64,000 nucleotides of DNA from Stratiolaelaps scimitus (taxonomy: Eukaryota > Arthropoda > Arachnida > Mesostigmata > Laelapidae), in assembly GCA_019614645.1 (NCBI GenBank), contig JABWDB010000007.1:11111501-11175500 (forward strand), written 5' to 3'. The notes beneath the pieces were generated by a model that was not told the origin of the DNA, searched no databases, and saw only the letters and a program-made list of their open reading frames with translations. This document shows, in pieces, positions 41,941-53,915 of the stretch. Numbering within the stretch: position 1 is the stretch's first letter; every line of letters starts with the position of its first letter. A program made the translations under genes and the position numbers.

Positions 41941-43174
41941 ATCCAGAAGGCACTCAATAGTGGGCCTCCCATTCTCTGTTCGCGTTAAGTGACTCGACGA
42001 GGCGAGGTCATATTTTTCTGCATTCGTCCGTCGTTCAAAAATTCATTGTATGTGTTTGTTAAACTATATTTAGGCTAAGTAGCCGGAGAGTTAATTATCG
42101 CAGCAGCAGATATTCCAAGATTTATCTAATCTCGTTACATACGTTCCCACGCTTATTATATGCCTCTCTCCGGCATACAGTATCTGTCTCGTACTTTATT
42201 TGCAATATAACGGGTTAATTTTAATGCAGGTTTTAATCCGTTTGTTTATTTGAACTACAATTGCCTACAGCATGCAATGTACAATTAGGCCTCATGACAC
42301 ACTACATACAATAAAAAGTATTTCACAATGTCTCTAAAAAAAAAATTTCGTTAGGCTCATCAGATATCAAAGGGAAACATATAGAATTACAGCAGCAGCA
42401 GAAGCAACGGCAAAATTATGCGGAATTAAAATTATCAATTAATTATATTCAGTGAATGCAAGATAGAAATAAAAATGCAACGAAATATATATATATATAA
42501 ATATATGTTTGTATTGTTTATATTGTTTGAAAGTAAATGGAATTTAAGAAATATATTGCAATGCTTAACAAACGAATCAGACATAAAGCAAAAAATGACT
42601 ATGTGTGGAAATGTAGGGATGGACGTCCAATTGATCGAATTGCATTGCGTAACTTGGATGTCCGTATCCGATTCAAGCAGTTTGTAGACATCTGGAGGTG
42701 TTAAGACGCGCAGAGGGAAAACGCCATCTACATTCCGGGTGACGCTCCCTCTTCGACTGGAATGAGGGGACTGATTAGCTCACTTAGAAAATTCTTTTTC
42801 TGCTAACCATACAAATATGAAATTGTGACGATAAGCCTTTCAGTTCGATACAAGGTGAAAAAATCTGTGGTATGCGATCATCCGAGAGTTTACCCCACCT
42901 TGATCTTAGTTGTAAGGCGACTACTTCCAAGTGCTCATATATATATATACTACTTCCAAGTGCTATATATATATATATATATATATATATTTGATAATGG
43001 AAAGCGTGATTTGCCAATAGTCGAACAGCAAGTATCCAGCGGTGATGTTCGAAGTGATATTTGAATATATACATATTTACAACGGACCTCGCAGACTCAG
43101 TGCTTCATTTGAACTCGAATGTCGTATTAGTTGTTACTCAGTCTTTCTCAGACATCCTGTTCAGTCCGTTAAGT
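41941..43174. other. Noncoding stretch downstream of FANCL
   Basis: Contains a duplicated ACTACTTCCAAGTGCT unit at about 42920-42935 and 42949-42964, each followed by a TA run, the second extending to about 42991. The right end should hold the FANCL 3' UTR; no clear AATAAA was assigned. Confidence 0.45.
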
Positions 43175-46100
43175 TTAGGTTGAAGCTATTGCTGTCGTTG
43201 TTGTAACAGCTGTTGTGAGAACGGCTATAGGTTGTTCGCAGTAGACGCAAGGAGCAAGTGATGCTCCCGCAACAGCCGCATGTGATCGGGAGGCGCCCTG
43301 TTCAGAGCTCCATTGTAGCGCCCAGGAACGAAAGCACTCTGTATGATATTGTCGGCGACATAAGCCATGTGCACAGAATACCTGCAGAAACAACACGAGG
43401 AAGAATATCTCATCAAAACATTTGCTGCAAACTAAACCGCCGCTAATAAACTGATTATTATTACCAATGCCAATAGGTGATACTACAAATAAAATTGGCA
43501 CCCATAGGGAGGCTTGTATATACATGTATGTATACTTATCGTGTCAACTGAGCAACAGGCAATGGAAGCTCCTTCGAGCGATACCATACGACTCAGTTAA
43601 TTGTTTTCATGAAGGTACTTTTGTGTTCACTTGTTGTTTACTGAAGCAGGCAGTCATGCCAGCGACCAATTAATAGGACAAATATATTCGCACCGTAATG
43701 GACATTATAATGAGTATCCTCTCATTGTCTTTCAGCATATTTATCTCTTTGATAAGGAACATTAGCACAGTGCAGCACGATAACGGCTTATGCGCGGGGA
43801 GCAATTGTAGGAAGATACGCAAAACCACTTACTCGCCTATAACGAATAATGGACAGCTGTATAACAGCCAACAACGTATTGACATTCTACACGGTCATAT
43901 CAAATCACTCTGGCTGGCATTCTTCGCACCTTTGTTCGAATGTTCTAACCATCAATTTAACATTCATCATTAACAACTGATAATAATGTGATTAGAACTA
44001 GATTGTCATTACGGACGTCAGGTATTTGTTCGCCGAGTCGGTACGCATAGCAGATGGCGCAGGTGATGTCAACCTCTGAATCCTCCTGGCTTGCCACTAG
44101 TCGCAATTCATCTCCCAAGGTCAACCTGTCAAGCACAGCGCATCGAATTTCATCATGCTATCGTATTGTTCATTTCGAAAACATAGGAATGCGTAGCTAC
44201 CAAAATAAATGATGACCCCTTAAAATCACATTTCAATGTTATATTATTAAATTGCAACTTTATATTTAGCTTGTGTTTTCATATCACGTTCACATGATGC
44301 TTATGTCAGACAGTATTTGCATGCTCGATGATATTTTTAGATAAAATATTGTAAATCCATTACGGGTGAACGGGTAGCTTTCACCGAAAGTAAATACGGT
44401 TTAATCTTGTGTGATATCTCTATTTCCTCAATGTATCCAGAGTTCAGTGCAAACATTATCTTAAAAAAAGCAGCTATAAAATTTCCATACTGAAGATATA
44501 TTCATATCCTGAGTAAAAACGTTCACACCACTAAGAGACCCTGAATTATTAAAATAACATAGAAATCGACTTCACGAGACTGAACTATGACATTAATAAT
44601 GGTGACAATAAAAAATACCTTAGGTTGTCGAGTACGTCTCGATGTGTGTCCCATTTGCGCGACCACTCAGCACGCCGCAAAATCTCTCGCAGACCTCGAC
44701 CGGAATTCGGGCAACCTAACAGCTCCAACTGAAATGTATGTACCTTATTTAAATTATGTTTGCCGTAAGTAATTCATTACGTGTTACGTTTTACCACTAT
44801 CTTATTGATAGTTATACCGTTGTAACGATGCTTGTGAACTCGAAGCGCCGAAGTAATAACAGTTCAAGAAATTTCTGCTCAAAATGGCCACACAATGAGC
44901 ACATACATAAATGATACTCGGATTTTGATTTTACCAGTGGGGGCTTCCCTGGCTGAAGTGGATCGGTGAAGGTAATTTGAAGCGCGAGCGAGTCCTCGAG
45001 AGCCACCCGTCGATAAGGCCGATGTAGGTCCAATGGGTCAACAATCCAAGCAGACGAGTCCAATGCTGCTCTTCCAAACAATGAGAAAAAAAATAGACAC
45101 CCGAGCACAGTGGCGGTTAACACAGTAGTGACACAGCACATAAAGCGCAGGTGACGCATACGATGTTACAGATACATAAATACACGTCACATATAAAGCA
45201 TAACTGTGATTGGCGTAGTGGCAAAAAAAAAAGTCTATTACTGTCCATTGTAGGTAATTAATAGGCATCTTCTCACACACTTAAGAGAATAAGAGAACTT
45301 AAGCATTGTATGCAGTTCCTTTAAGAAATCAATAAAGCTTTACCTTTACCCTCAGCCCCCTTCCCTCGGTTTTTTTTTGGTAGACCCATTCAGGCTAATA
45401 CGTTGATCATAAGGTCGGAGTGTCGAGGCAGGAGGATTTAGATTGAAAAACGGGTCAGCAACGCCGCCTATTGAATGGTGAGAATCAGCGAGGATCAGCG
45501 ACATCGTCCACTGATCTTGATTTAGAGGTCAGATTTCAGAATCACACATGTGATGTGTGATAACGTGATAATCTCGTCTCGTAGTAATGCCCTACGTAGA
45601 GTAAGTGCCAACAAGTGACTGATGGACGAGTGAAGGACCGGGGGCCAAAGGAAAACGTTTAGTGTATAATAATAATAAGAAAAACTTTTAGTGTTCACTT
45701 TGTGATATGTATGTACCTTTAAGCGATTGATAGAACGGTTCCAATTTGCAGACGAAATCCTTGAAGATTGCGAACGCGTCGGCAATTCCACGGGGCCGAA
45801 ACAGGGCCGAGGTTTTAGCGTGAAGCTCTTGCGGAATTGAAGAGCTCATGACGCGGCCCTCGACTACGCTGTAAGTCATATCCATATCTGCAATGGTCAC
45901 ATAAACGGTCAACTGACACGAGTAACTTGTAGAAGTCATTTGTGATCATATTAATTTCGATTTGATTTGAAAACGTAGTTTGAAAACTATAGGATTACAC
46001 GGGAGCATTTCCGCCGGCCGTACCTAGGTAGTACTTTGAACTCGCGTATGTTAGTTCATAATAATAATAATAACAACAACAATAGAAGTAATTGTCTATA

Positions 46101-47551
46101 ATATAATAGCTAATATTGTGAGACTTGGTGAGTAGGCGAGTCTGCAAAGCAACGTATCCGATTGCACAGTATATGGCGAAGTGACTTATTTTGAATTTAG
46201 CTCATTTAAAGCGAACATTTAAGACTATACTTAAACTAGCCCCCATCTAACACAGCGCTACAAGGAGAAATTAGAAAAATAAATAGCCAGATAGTCGTCT
46301 GATCTCTATAGTCGGAAATAAGGCAACGTGAATAATATACATACCACAATATGTAAGCGTGATTCGATTTTCGGTGACGTCCTTGAGGAACTCGACACCT
46401 ATCGTCGAGTTCACTTGATCGAGTATCTGGCGAAATATCTTCGCACCAGATGGGACCTGGCGAGAGGCCAGATTAGTTCCTCCCATCGTAGGGTCACCAC
46501 TGTATTCGCGAGTGTGTCGAGCCAATCTGAAAATAGCAATTAACCAACAAGGTATGTTGACGTGAAACGTAAGATTCGATCAACTATTCAAGCTAAATTC
46601 AGCACAATATAAATACCCTCAACAGTAATTGTCTCGTAAAATAGTACTATTAGTGGGCAAGCAATCGAAAACGATTGGTTTTTAAAATGATTTATACCAT
46701 GCCTTACACGCCCCCTTTCAGGTGCAATCACTCTAATGATTATTAAATATTGCCAGGGATGCGCTTCGGAGCTTCGAACGTGTATAACTATGATGAGTAC
46801 ATGACAGCTCCCGGGAGAGAAAAGCGATGACCTGACCTTCGAAAAGTTAGGTCATCCTTCGTCTTATTCTTCGAAGTTTGTGTCGAGAGCGAACAAACCG
46901 CTCCGAAGACATCTTAGTATAAACCAGTGTAGAGTGAGTATCAGAGAGTAAATCCACACCAAGTTTTAAAATATTTTAAACCTGATTCGGTGGTAATCTG
47001 TCATACACAACATGCATTGCCGACTGCATAGATATGGCTTTGCATTGTGATTATCACAATTCACAACTAGAGAAATGAGCGACGACATTTTCATTCAAGT
47101 CTGAGTCATCCAACCTGTTCAGTGCGTTAATCAGCTCGTGTAGATACGAGGAGGGCTGTCGCATGCGTCTGATCTTCTCGACCAAGTCGGGTGAGTCCCG
47201 GCTCAGACGTTCCATTAAAGATGTTAGCATGCCGTCTGGCGATGCTACCTCAACCTATATAACAGAGACAAGTGAACATCGTTAAGAGTTCAGTTATTAT
47301 AGTTCACACTGTATTATAGTGATAGGTTATCATCTGGTTGAAACAGGTAAAGGGGCCCTTCAGCGGCGATTACCTTCAGAGTCAAGTGCCAAATCTGTTC
47401 TGAATGATGACAACTCGCCGGTACAAGAGATTCTGTCGCGTCGAGGGCTATCGCATAGACAGATAAAATCGGATTGATCACTACCATCTCCCCACAGAGC
47501 GCTGTCGGACAATGCTGTATAGCTCGGGGCAGTTTCCCCCGAACGCCAGGA

Positions 47552-47582
<31 letters not shown>

Positions 47583-47853
47583 TGCATGTGTGAACATCAA
47601 GACGTTAGGGCCACTTCCGCCGCCACCAAACGGGTGCCGCTGGTCATAATTGCCAAACATGTACCAACCTCTTTATGTGCAGCGCCACATCGGACATGAA
47701 CAGGAATACTTTGATCGCGTAGGCGCAACCATCCGCGAAATTCGCTAAAGTCAGTCTTCACGGGCACGAAATCTGAAGTAGAAACAATGCACGGCCTTAA
47801 AGTGGGAAAGTGCTTGTGCGGCAAACGCAACTCGATAGCAAATTGCGAGCTTG

Positions 47854-47889
<36 letters not shown>

Positions 47890-47890
47890 G

Positions 47891-47937
<47 letters not shown>

Positions 47938-48166
47938 GTATATATATATATTTAATGTATTGCGACAAAACAGAGTTATGTCAGCTATTTTAAACATAAT
48001 GGGACTGCCAGCCTACCACTTCAAATTTGAGATGATGCAATATGATCGTATGTTTTTTACCTCTAACGAAACATGAAGTCTTACCGCAATGTTACTTACT
48101 TGGGAATCGTACAAGCATTTCTTTGCGTTCCGCCAAATCTGTCTCAGTGATCTCATCGTCTCTCAT
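43175..48166 (-). CDS. FANCL: FANCL, Fanconi anemia E3 ubiquitin ligase, nine exons
   Basis: FANCL is the RING-type ligase of the Fanconi anemia core complex and monoubiquitinates FANCD2 and FANCI during interstrand crosslink repair. Exons: 48166-48100, 47772-47669, 47254-47058, 46526-46345, 45887-45717, 45068-44935, 44728-44619, 44125-44017 and 43381-43175. All joins keep phase, giving 426 residues. Matches to the family include SRDSPDLVEKIRRMRQ (ELF-like part), KIFRQILDQVNSTIGVEFL and KDFVCKLEPFYQSL (double-RWD part), AWIVDP, and the RING: CAICYAYRLGEQIPD joined to VFCAHGLCRRQYHTECF and, after a Ser/Ala-rich loop, CVYCEQPI. All eight zinc ligands are present. It is somewhat longer than the vertebrate protein (about 375). 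The exon 3 donor (GAATT|GTGATA) and the RING donor (GAC|GTCCGT) are weak and chosen on phase and homology. Confidence 0.93.
45290..45350 (+). mobile_element. SINE tail inside a FANCL intron
   Basis: Matches the tail of the SINE at 7281-7341 with three mismatches in 61 bases and also ends CTTTACC. The tRNA-like head is absent, so the copy is 5' truncated. It lies in the intron between 45716 and 45069, in antisense orientation to FANCL. Confidence 0.85.
47552..47580. repeat. TA microsatellite in FANCL intron 2
   Basis: Pure TA alternation of about 28 bases between FANCL exons 2 and 3. Confidence 0.9.
47853..47951. repeat. TA/TATG compound microsatellite in FANCL intron 1
   Basis: TA tracts are punctuated by TATGTA at roughly 10-16 base spacing, producing long but meaningless Tyr/Ile frames on both strands. 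Confidence 0.95.
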
Positions 48167-49404
48167 TTTTCGGCGGTTGCTTGAGAGCAATGTTGAACAT
48201 TTATAACGATCAGTACCGACGAAATAGGAGCCAGGGGCTGTCACCACTCGAAATCAAACTATCTGGAGAAGAAAAACTGTTATAGAAATTCAACCAATTT
48301 AACGTCTCAATACACTCGGAGATCACAATGTGACCACGACGAAGCTAGGCTCAATGTAGTTGCCAGAACCGCGAAGATAATATAAGACGCATCCATTTCA
48401 CAATTCGTATCGTCTCTATGCAGACCGAACAGCTGGAGCGGTCCTGTGAAACGGGAGGGCCCGCCAAAGTGGAGAGGGTAACCGTTGTACAATAACAGAG
48501 GCGACCGACTGGAAAATAAATCTTAGGTAAGTCCCCCCCGCCTTCGTCCTGCTACGTGGCTCTCTATTCCGCTGATGAAGCGCTCGGTAGACATTTGGGT
48601 ACATTCGTGTTTCGATATCAATGGAGAGTTTATATTGTGAAACATGCTGTGCAAAAAACGATACTAATAATAAGGAAAAAAAAGCATTAGTAAATGGAGG
48701 TGTTTTTGACTTCTCGTTAAAAATGAACGTTTCAAATATGGGCAGCTGGGAATCATGTTATTCATTTACACATGTTTACCAGTAATAAAAAAGTTATTAA
48801 GGTCAAACTTGGATGCATTCTGCGGGCGTCGATATCGTCGTGATAGTGAGGTATAACTCGGATAGTGGAGCATTAATCTAAACAGCACAACTCGGAAGAT
48901 AATGTTTGGCTAGAATTGCTGACTCTCTATATCACCTCCATTGTCACATGGAGTTAATTACATGGGGTTACAGTCTAATTATGAGTTTGGGAACCATAGC
49001 GGGGAACCGCACCGAAAAACGCAATAATAACGTAAGGGCCACAACAAATGAAACTGCTTTTGTCATGAAGCAGCATTGTCGCATCTATGTCGAGAAAACT
49101 GCGTACGCTGTGTGTACACACGTGCAACACCAAGCTTTGGGGGGCCGCCTCCAGCTTTAGTATAGGGCAAAACACGGAATTCTGGACCACTTGAGATTTG
49201 TTGAGCACTATTTGTGACCGTTTCAAGCCACAATATAATAAGGAACTAGGCTGAATTGGGTTGGTAGCAGATTAGCAATTAGATGTCCGAGCCAGACTCC
49301 AGATGTGAGTCATGAAGATTAAGCGGTGGTAAAATCGTTCACACCCAATCTAGATTACTGAAGCGAAGGGGTTTGATAAGGGTTCGAGTTTGAATGGTTC
49401 GCCA
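48167..49404. other. Intergenic stretch between FANCL and the TRAF-like cluster
   Basis: The left end should contain the FANCL promoter. Frames at 48307-48604 (minus) and 48906-49160 (plus) give no recognisable product. Confidence 0.45.
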
Positions 49405-50560
49405 GAGCCTTCCGTGACGGTTTCTCCAGAGATGAAGGATCAGTGAACCCATTATACCTGTGCTTCATCCAGGTCCGGAAGTTCTGCTCGTTTCGAAAAC
49501 AGCTCGAGCCACGGATATTGCGGCTGTCATCAGGATCAACAGTCTCTTTGTCCCGTGCTAAAGATGCGAATTTGTCTGTCTACGGCACCTACTTTTGGAT
49601 TGCGGTCACGTGCTCCGTGAGGACCGCATGCTATATGCGAAACCTAGTGGTCTTACTGGCAATCAGACATTGGAAGAGGAAGACACCTTCGACGCGCATA
49701 ACAGTGAACCGATGAAGACACTTTCCGTTTGATGAGGTATTTGCAAACGAGCAGATCATGGCCAAACAGCGGCGTATCGACTCTTTTGTACTTAATAGCG
49801 TGCGACTATTTTGTCATTGCGTCTTCCAGGGTACTCTCGAGCAGCTATGTGGCCATAGATGGTCGTGCGGTGTCGTAGAACATACATCATATGTTTTTAT
49901 GATGCATCTTCTACGACATGCATATTCCTGACCCTGCTCAGTGACTGGCCAGCATTGAAGGAGGAAATGCTTCTGCCACTTCAACCGCCAACAGCGGATC
50001 TGTACGAGATCTCAAATTCAGCGAGATTAAAGGGAATAACTACATCGTTTTGAGGAGAACGTCATGAATAAAGTTGAACTCCGGACGATTGCTACTGAAA
50101 TCGGTCCGAAGCAGCCGAAGGTGGGTGGAAATGTTCTATTTAGACCTCAACAGGAGCTAAAGTCCGGTATCACGCGCGAATGTGAGAGCCAACAATCAAT
50201 TCCGGGACGTGATGTACATCAAACATTGTTCTGGTTTAACGTGAGGGAACTGCTTGAGAAGTGCGAGTCCATACAGCTGAAGCTGTATGGTCTCAAGGGC
50301 AATCATGTCTGATAGGCGGGTGTCCAACTGAAGTTATGAGTTCTTCCTCATGCTCTTCCTCATACAGACAACTGGCCACTGGAGAGAAATGTTACACTTC
50401 GAGTTTATGACAGTTTTGGATACACTTATAATACCTGAAATCCGAACTCCGTTCGAAGTTCGGAACAATAACGAAACGCTATTTTATATTTCAAGCAAGG
50501 ACGTCCTGTCAAGGCTGAGTATGTACACTCGATACAGCGCAATGTACTTATATTAGGATA
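49405..50560 (+). pseudogene. Decayed TRAF-like gene
   Basis: Follows the intact paralogs at 52704 and 55780 from end to end. Recognisable blocks are LHPGPE (about 49467), a RING-like segment with an in-frame stop at the position of Gln in CQRC, then CGHVLREDRMLYA in place of CGHILCEDCVLYG (two Cys ligands became Arg). Next come SFVLNSVRLFCHC and QGTLEQLCGHRW (about 49770-49860), LFWFNVRELLEK (about 50228), LIGGCPTEV and, finally, DNWPLERNVTLRVYDSFGYT (about 50370-50430). Frameshifts and deletions separate the blocks. The copy cannot encode a working protein. Confidence 0.85.
49871..49918. repeat. Imperfect 20-bp hairpin inside the TRAF pseudogene
   Basis: TGTCGTAGAACATACATCAT pairs with ATGATGCATCTTCTACGACA at 17 of 20 positions around ATGTTTTT. 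The intact paralogs do not show it at the matching place, so it arose in the pseudogene. Confidence 0.75.
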
Positions 50561-51102
50561 TACTGTCCCGTTACGGCCAGCGGGAGCTTTGCTCGTTGGC
50601 CGATACAAAATAATCTCTTAAGTTTGAACGAAAAGTTGTACAATACCATGCCTGTAGGGCAGATCTGTTCCGCTCGTGATACCTAGCAACTGAGTGTGTT
50701 GGCCCAATGGCTGGTATAAATAGGTACGAGAGTTCCAGCCGTCCTAAACGAGATGACAGCTATTTTTAGGGGAGATAAGTGCGAGGCGGGGCCATCGGGG
50801 CGGCTCCCATCTGTTCCTGCCGTTCTCTGATACAAAAGATAACCGGCTGACCGAGTCGGTGATCGAGTCGCCGTGCAGCCTAATCTGTTACATGCCACTT
50901 GTCTTCGCTTCGGAGCATGACTACATCTTTATATCTGTAGTTAGCAAAAGCTTTACCTATTTATTTTCAATAATGGACCATTCGTAGGAGAATCCTGTGC
51001 ACAGGAAATACATTATGCAGCCTAATACGTTCACGTGTATATGAATCATTCGGTCAGAGACGCCCACTGATCAAAACAGCGCAGCTCTGTCGTGCGTATT
51101 AT
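50561..51102. other. Spacer, nothing recognised
   Basis: Contains GC-richer patches without coding signature. The part near 51028-51085 resembles the sequence near 57404-57465 downstream of the third TRAF-like gene. Confidence 0.4.
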
Positions 51103-51669
51103 TTAATAGTCGCTATTGTTTAATAGCGATTTGTTCCACGTCCAGGGGCGAATAGCTCTGATTCTCAATAGGTATCGTCGCTTACTATGAGAAACGAGAA
51201 GTTCGCTGAATCTTAGAAATGTCAGTTGGAGCCCTCTGTGAACACAGGTGCCGATGGTTTCACCATCTGAAATGGCCCTAATTTCAGCTTCTTTAAATAG
51301 ATATTTTTTTCCTTTATTACCCTTGAACATTTGTAAGAGCTGAATGGCTCCGAGGTATTTTGAGGTAAATATTTGGGAAAAGGCTTCAATTATCGGGCAA
51401 CAACGTTGCAGCAGATCGCCGTCAATTTCCCGATCGCCGTTCGCGTATTGGAAAAAACAGTGCGCCGACGTGTTGAAATCGAAGCCGCAGAAGAGCCGTA
51501 TATGTGGAAATTGACAGGTTTGGCCCTGGTGCGACACGTGATGCTCACGAGTGTGATCGAAACGAATGTAGAGATGAACGCATAACGTTAACGCGAGATA
51601 CTCTCGAACCTGATAGATCTCCAATTGGGGCAGCCATATGTTGAGAGTTGAGATCCAACGAAGTGTCAT
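51103..51669 (-). CDS. Unrecognised 188-residue open frame
   Basis: ATG-initiated frame of 188 residues, long for this AT-rich surrounding, on the strand opposite the TRAF-like genes. The product is rich in aromatic and basic residues with Cys and His scattered (for example FPHIRLFCGFDFNTSAHCFF). I see no signal peptide, no clear membrane span and no known motif. Another minus-strand frame at 51926-52261 lies just upstream and could be an earlier exon, or both could be a decayed element. No function is proposed. Confidence 0.35.
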   Translation of the reverse strand: MTLRWISTLNIWLPQLEIYQVREYLALTLCVHLYIRFDHTREHHVSHQGQTCQFPHIRLFCGFDFNTSAHCFFQYANGDREIDGDLLQRCCPIIEAFSQIFTSKYLGAIQLLQMFKGNKGKKYLFKEAEIRAISDGETIGTCVHRGLQLTFLRFSELLVSHSKRRYLLRIRAIRPWTWNKSLLNNSDY

Positions 51670-51925
51670 ATATTCTATCTCCTGGCGGGAATTTTGGCCA
51701 GTAATCGAGTTTCGTGTGAGCGGCTGTGATAAACTAATCGCCGTGTCAACTGATCGATGCTTGCAACGGGCAGCTGGGGCGATATGATTATCTAACGAAC
51801 AATGAATCGGACTCTACGAAGACAAGGCCATTTTAAGCGGGGGTGTTTTTTTTCGATGGTCATCGCGATCTTGTGCCAATTTAGTAGGAAATGTTTGCGT
51901 TGCTCAGAGTAACTCCCTAGTTTTC

Positions 51926-52261
51926 TTAAAGGAGACTAGTTAGTAATGAGGCGGTCGCCGTCTCACTTGTCTGCTCGTGAAGATTGTTCTCAATGAGACT
52001 CGCGAGTTCTCGTTCCAATATGCCAATAATCAGTGCCACGAAACGCGAGCTTGGTTGGATTAAACGCCGAAATCTGAATTCCTCACAAAAATTACGCAGA
52101 ACAAAAATATTCCTCAGCGTTTGAGAATGTTCATGCTTGACTAAACGTCTGTTGTGTATCACTAGGTATTTTAAAAATGCTTCGCTACAAAAACGTACGT
52201 TCAATGCAGATTGTCCAATCTCGTTTTTGCTGGTTTGCAAACTAATTTGACCATGTATTCA
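51926..52261 (-). CDS. Unrecognised open frame without ATG
   Basis: About 111 codons open on the minus strand with no start codon, ending at TAA. The product includes SSRFVALIIGILERELASLI, a plausible helix. It may be an exon linked to the 51103-51669 frame, or chance. Confidence 0.22.
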
Positions 52262-52703
52262 TTTCAGTACAGGCACAAGCTCGTTATAACAGTTCAGCTC
52301 GATATACACTGGTAAGCGATTTTAGCATATTTTATGGTATGCCATGCGTAATGCTTCGGCGACATGTCATGAGACTCGATATCGACAGAAACGATTTGAT
52401 CCCAAGCCATATGCATGTCCCTTCTGCTTAGCAATCTAGACACTCACCACCACCAGATCATCGAAGCTGGGCCAGGGGATACAGACACTATTTTAAGCAA
52501 TATATTCGTCTCTAAGTTGCCGTAAAGTAGAGAACTTCGGTTGACAATTAGTCGACGTTCCCCATTTGTGACGGCCAAGTTCTCAAGACTCTTTTGACAT
52601 AATTATATGCATACATGCTTGATGAGTTTGAAAATAAATATATCTATTATTAATCCTGCCCATTCGCGTTCCGCTTATTTCATAAAGACGTTTCAGAAAA
52701 CCA

Positions 52704-53915
52704 ATGGCAGCTGTATCCGGCCCCTCAAGCGTACTGCGCTTCCGTGATTTTCCTCGACATCTTCATCCTGGCCCTGAGGGTCTGTTCGCTCACCCGATAG
52801 CGGAAGCTCCTGATATCGTATCTGTCCGCGGAATGAACCACCTACTCAGTCCGTGTCAGAGATGCGGATACGTCTGCCCTCGGCATCTTCTCCTACTCTG
52901 CGGCCACATCCTCTGTGAGGATTGTGTCCTCTACGGACGTTCGAGCGAAGCAGGAGGCACTCGCACAGCGGAGATCGGCGACTCCCCCGATGTAGGCAAC
53001 GAGCAAGCGACGAAGCGTCTTCGCGTTCAGTGCGGCATGTGCTCCGAACAGACCGTCGCTCATATGAGGCATCTTGACCCTGTGGTTCTCGAGAGCGTTC
53101 GACTATTCTGTCACTGCGGCTACCAGGGAACACTCCAGCAGCTCAGTAGCCATAGGTGGACGTGTAACGTTGTCAGAGAGCCTTCCGCGTGCATTTCTGC
53201 TGCCTGCCAGTTGCCGTCGGCCAAGGGCGACCATGCGGCAGCGTCGGCCTTCGATGCCGCGGAACTGCGTAAGGCCATCGTCGAGGAACTACGACGGCTG
53301 GAGGTAGGTCCCGCCAGCAGTAAGGCCGACGTCAAGAGAGCCACTGATGGCCGAGTGCAAGAGCTGGAGAGCAGCCTGGTGCAAAAGGCTGACCAGGCCG
53401 TAGTGACTGCCCAGCTCAGCTCGTTAAGATTAGACTTGCAGCGATTTGTTATCGAGCATCGTTCAAGCAACGAGCTGTTCTGGTTCAATGTGAAAGAGCT
53501 GATCGAGGAACATGACGCCATGCGTAAAGACATCTATTCGCAAACGCAGTCACGTCTGATCGGCGGGTACCCGGTAGAAGTCATCATTTCCGTGGAGACA
53601 GTCGAGGCGAGCAAATGCTTTGGCGTTTATGTTGGTCCGTGCTCGTTGCCACATTCAGCCGATTGGCCTATGAAGAAGAAGGTCATCCTCAGAATTTACG
53701 ACAACTTCGGATTCACATTTGGCGAATTCTCGTTTAACACAACGAGCGAGAACTCGAAGAAGTCGTTCGAGAAGCCTGAAAGCCAAGGACATGTATCGAG
53801 ATGGGGTAAGCGTGGCGGGATGTGCTCGATCGACGACCTCACGAGGGCCATGTTCTACGAGAAGCAGCACGGCATGGTGTGCATAGGAGTTGAAGTGAGA
53901 CCACTGCTGAGCTAG
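52704..53915 (+). CDS. TRAF-like RING/MATH protein, paralog 1
   Basis: An intronless 403-residue protein. A RING-like zinc region spans residues 51-113: CQRC, CGH at 66-68, CEDC at 71-74 and CGMC at 110-113. It is followed by a TRAF-type zinc finger (CHC at 136-138, then H150 and C154). A predicted coiled coil occupies about residues 185-250, and a C-terminal MATH-like domain from about residue 255 includes LFWFNVKELIEE, RLIGGYPVEVIIS, HSADWPMKKKVILRIYD and GVEVRPL. TRAF proteins link receptors to NF-kB/JNK signalling and ubiquitination; which receptor is unknown. The ATG follows an A-rich leader (AAAACCAATGG). It is tandem with a paralog at 55780 and a pseudogene at 49405. Confidence 0.85.
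   Translation: MAAVSGPSSVLRFRDFPRHLHPGPEGLFAHPIAEAPDIVSVRGMNHLLSPCQRCGYVCPRHLLLLCGHILCEDCVLYGRSSEAGGTRTAEIGDSPDVGNEQATKRLRVQCGMCSEQTVAHMRHLDPVVLESVRLFCHCGYQGTLQQLSSHRWTCNVVREPSACISAACQLPSAKGDHAAASAFDAAELRKAIVEELRRLEVGPASSKADVKRATDGRVQELESSLVQKADQAVVTAQLSSLRLDLQRFVIEHRSSNELFWFNVKELIEEHDAMRKDIYSQTQSRLIGGYPVEVIISVETVEASKCFGVYVGPCSLPHSADWPMKKKVILRIYDNFGFTFGEFSFNTTSENSKKSFEKPESQGHVSRWGKRGGMCSIDDLTRAMFYEKQHGMVCIGVEVRPLLS

Noticed and set aside
47597..48076. Open frames rich in Tyr and Ile
   Set aside because: They are translations of the TA/TATG microsatellite in a FANCL intron; only the non-repeat part on the minus strand is a FANCL exon.
51373..51585. 70-residue plus-strand frame
   Set aside because: It is antisense to the longer 188-residue minus-strand frame and shows no motif.
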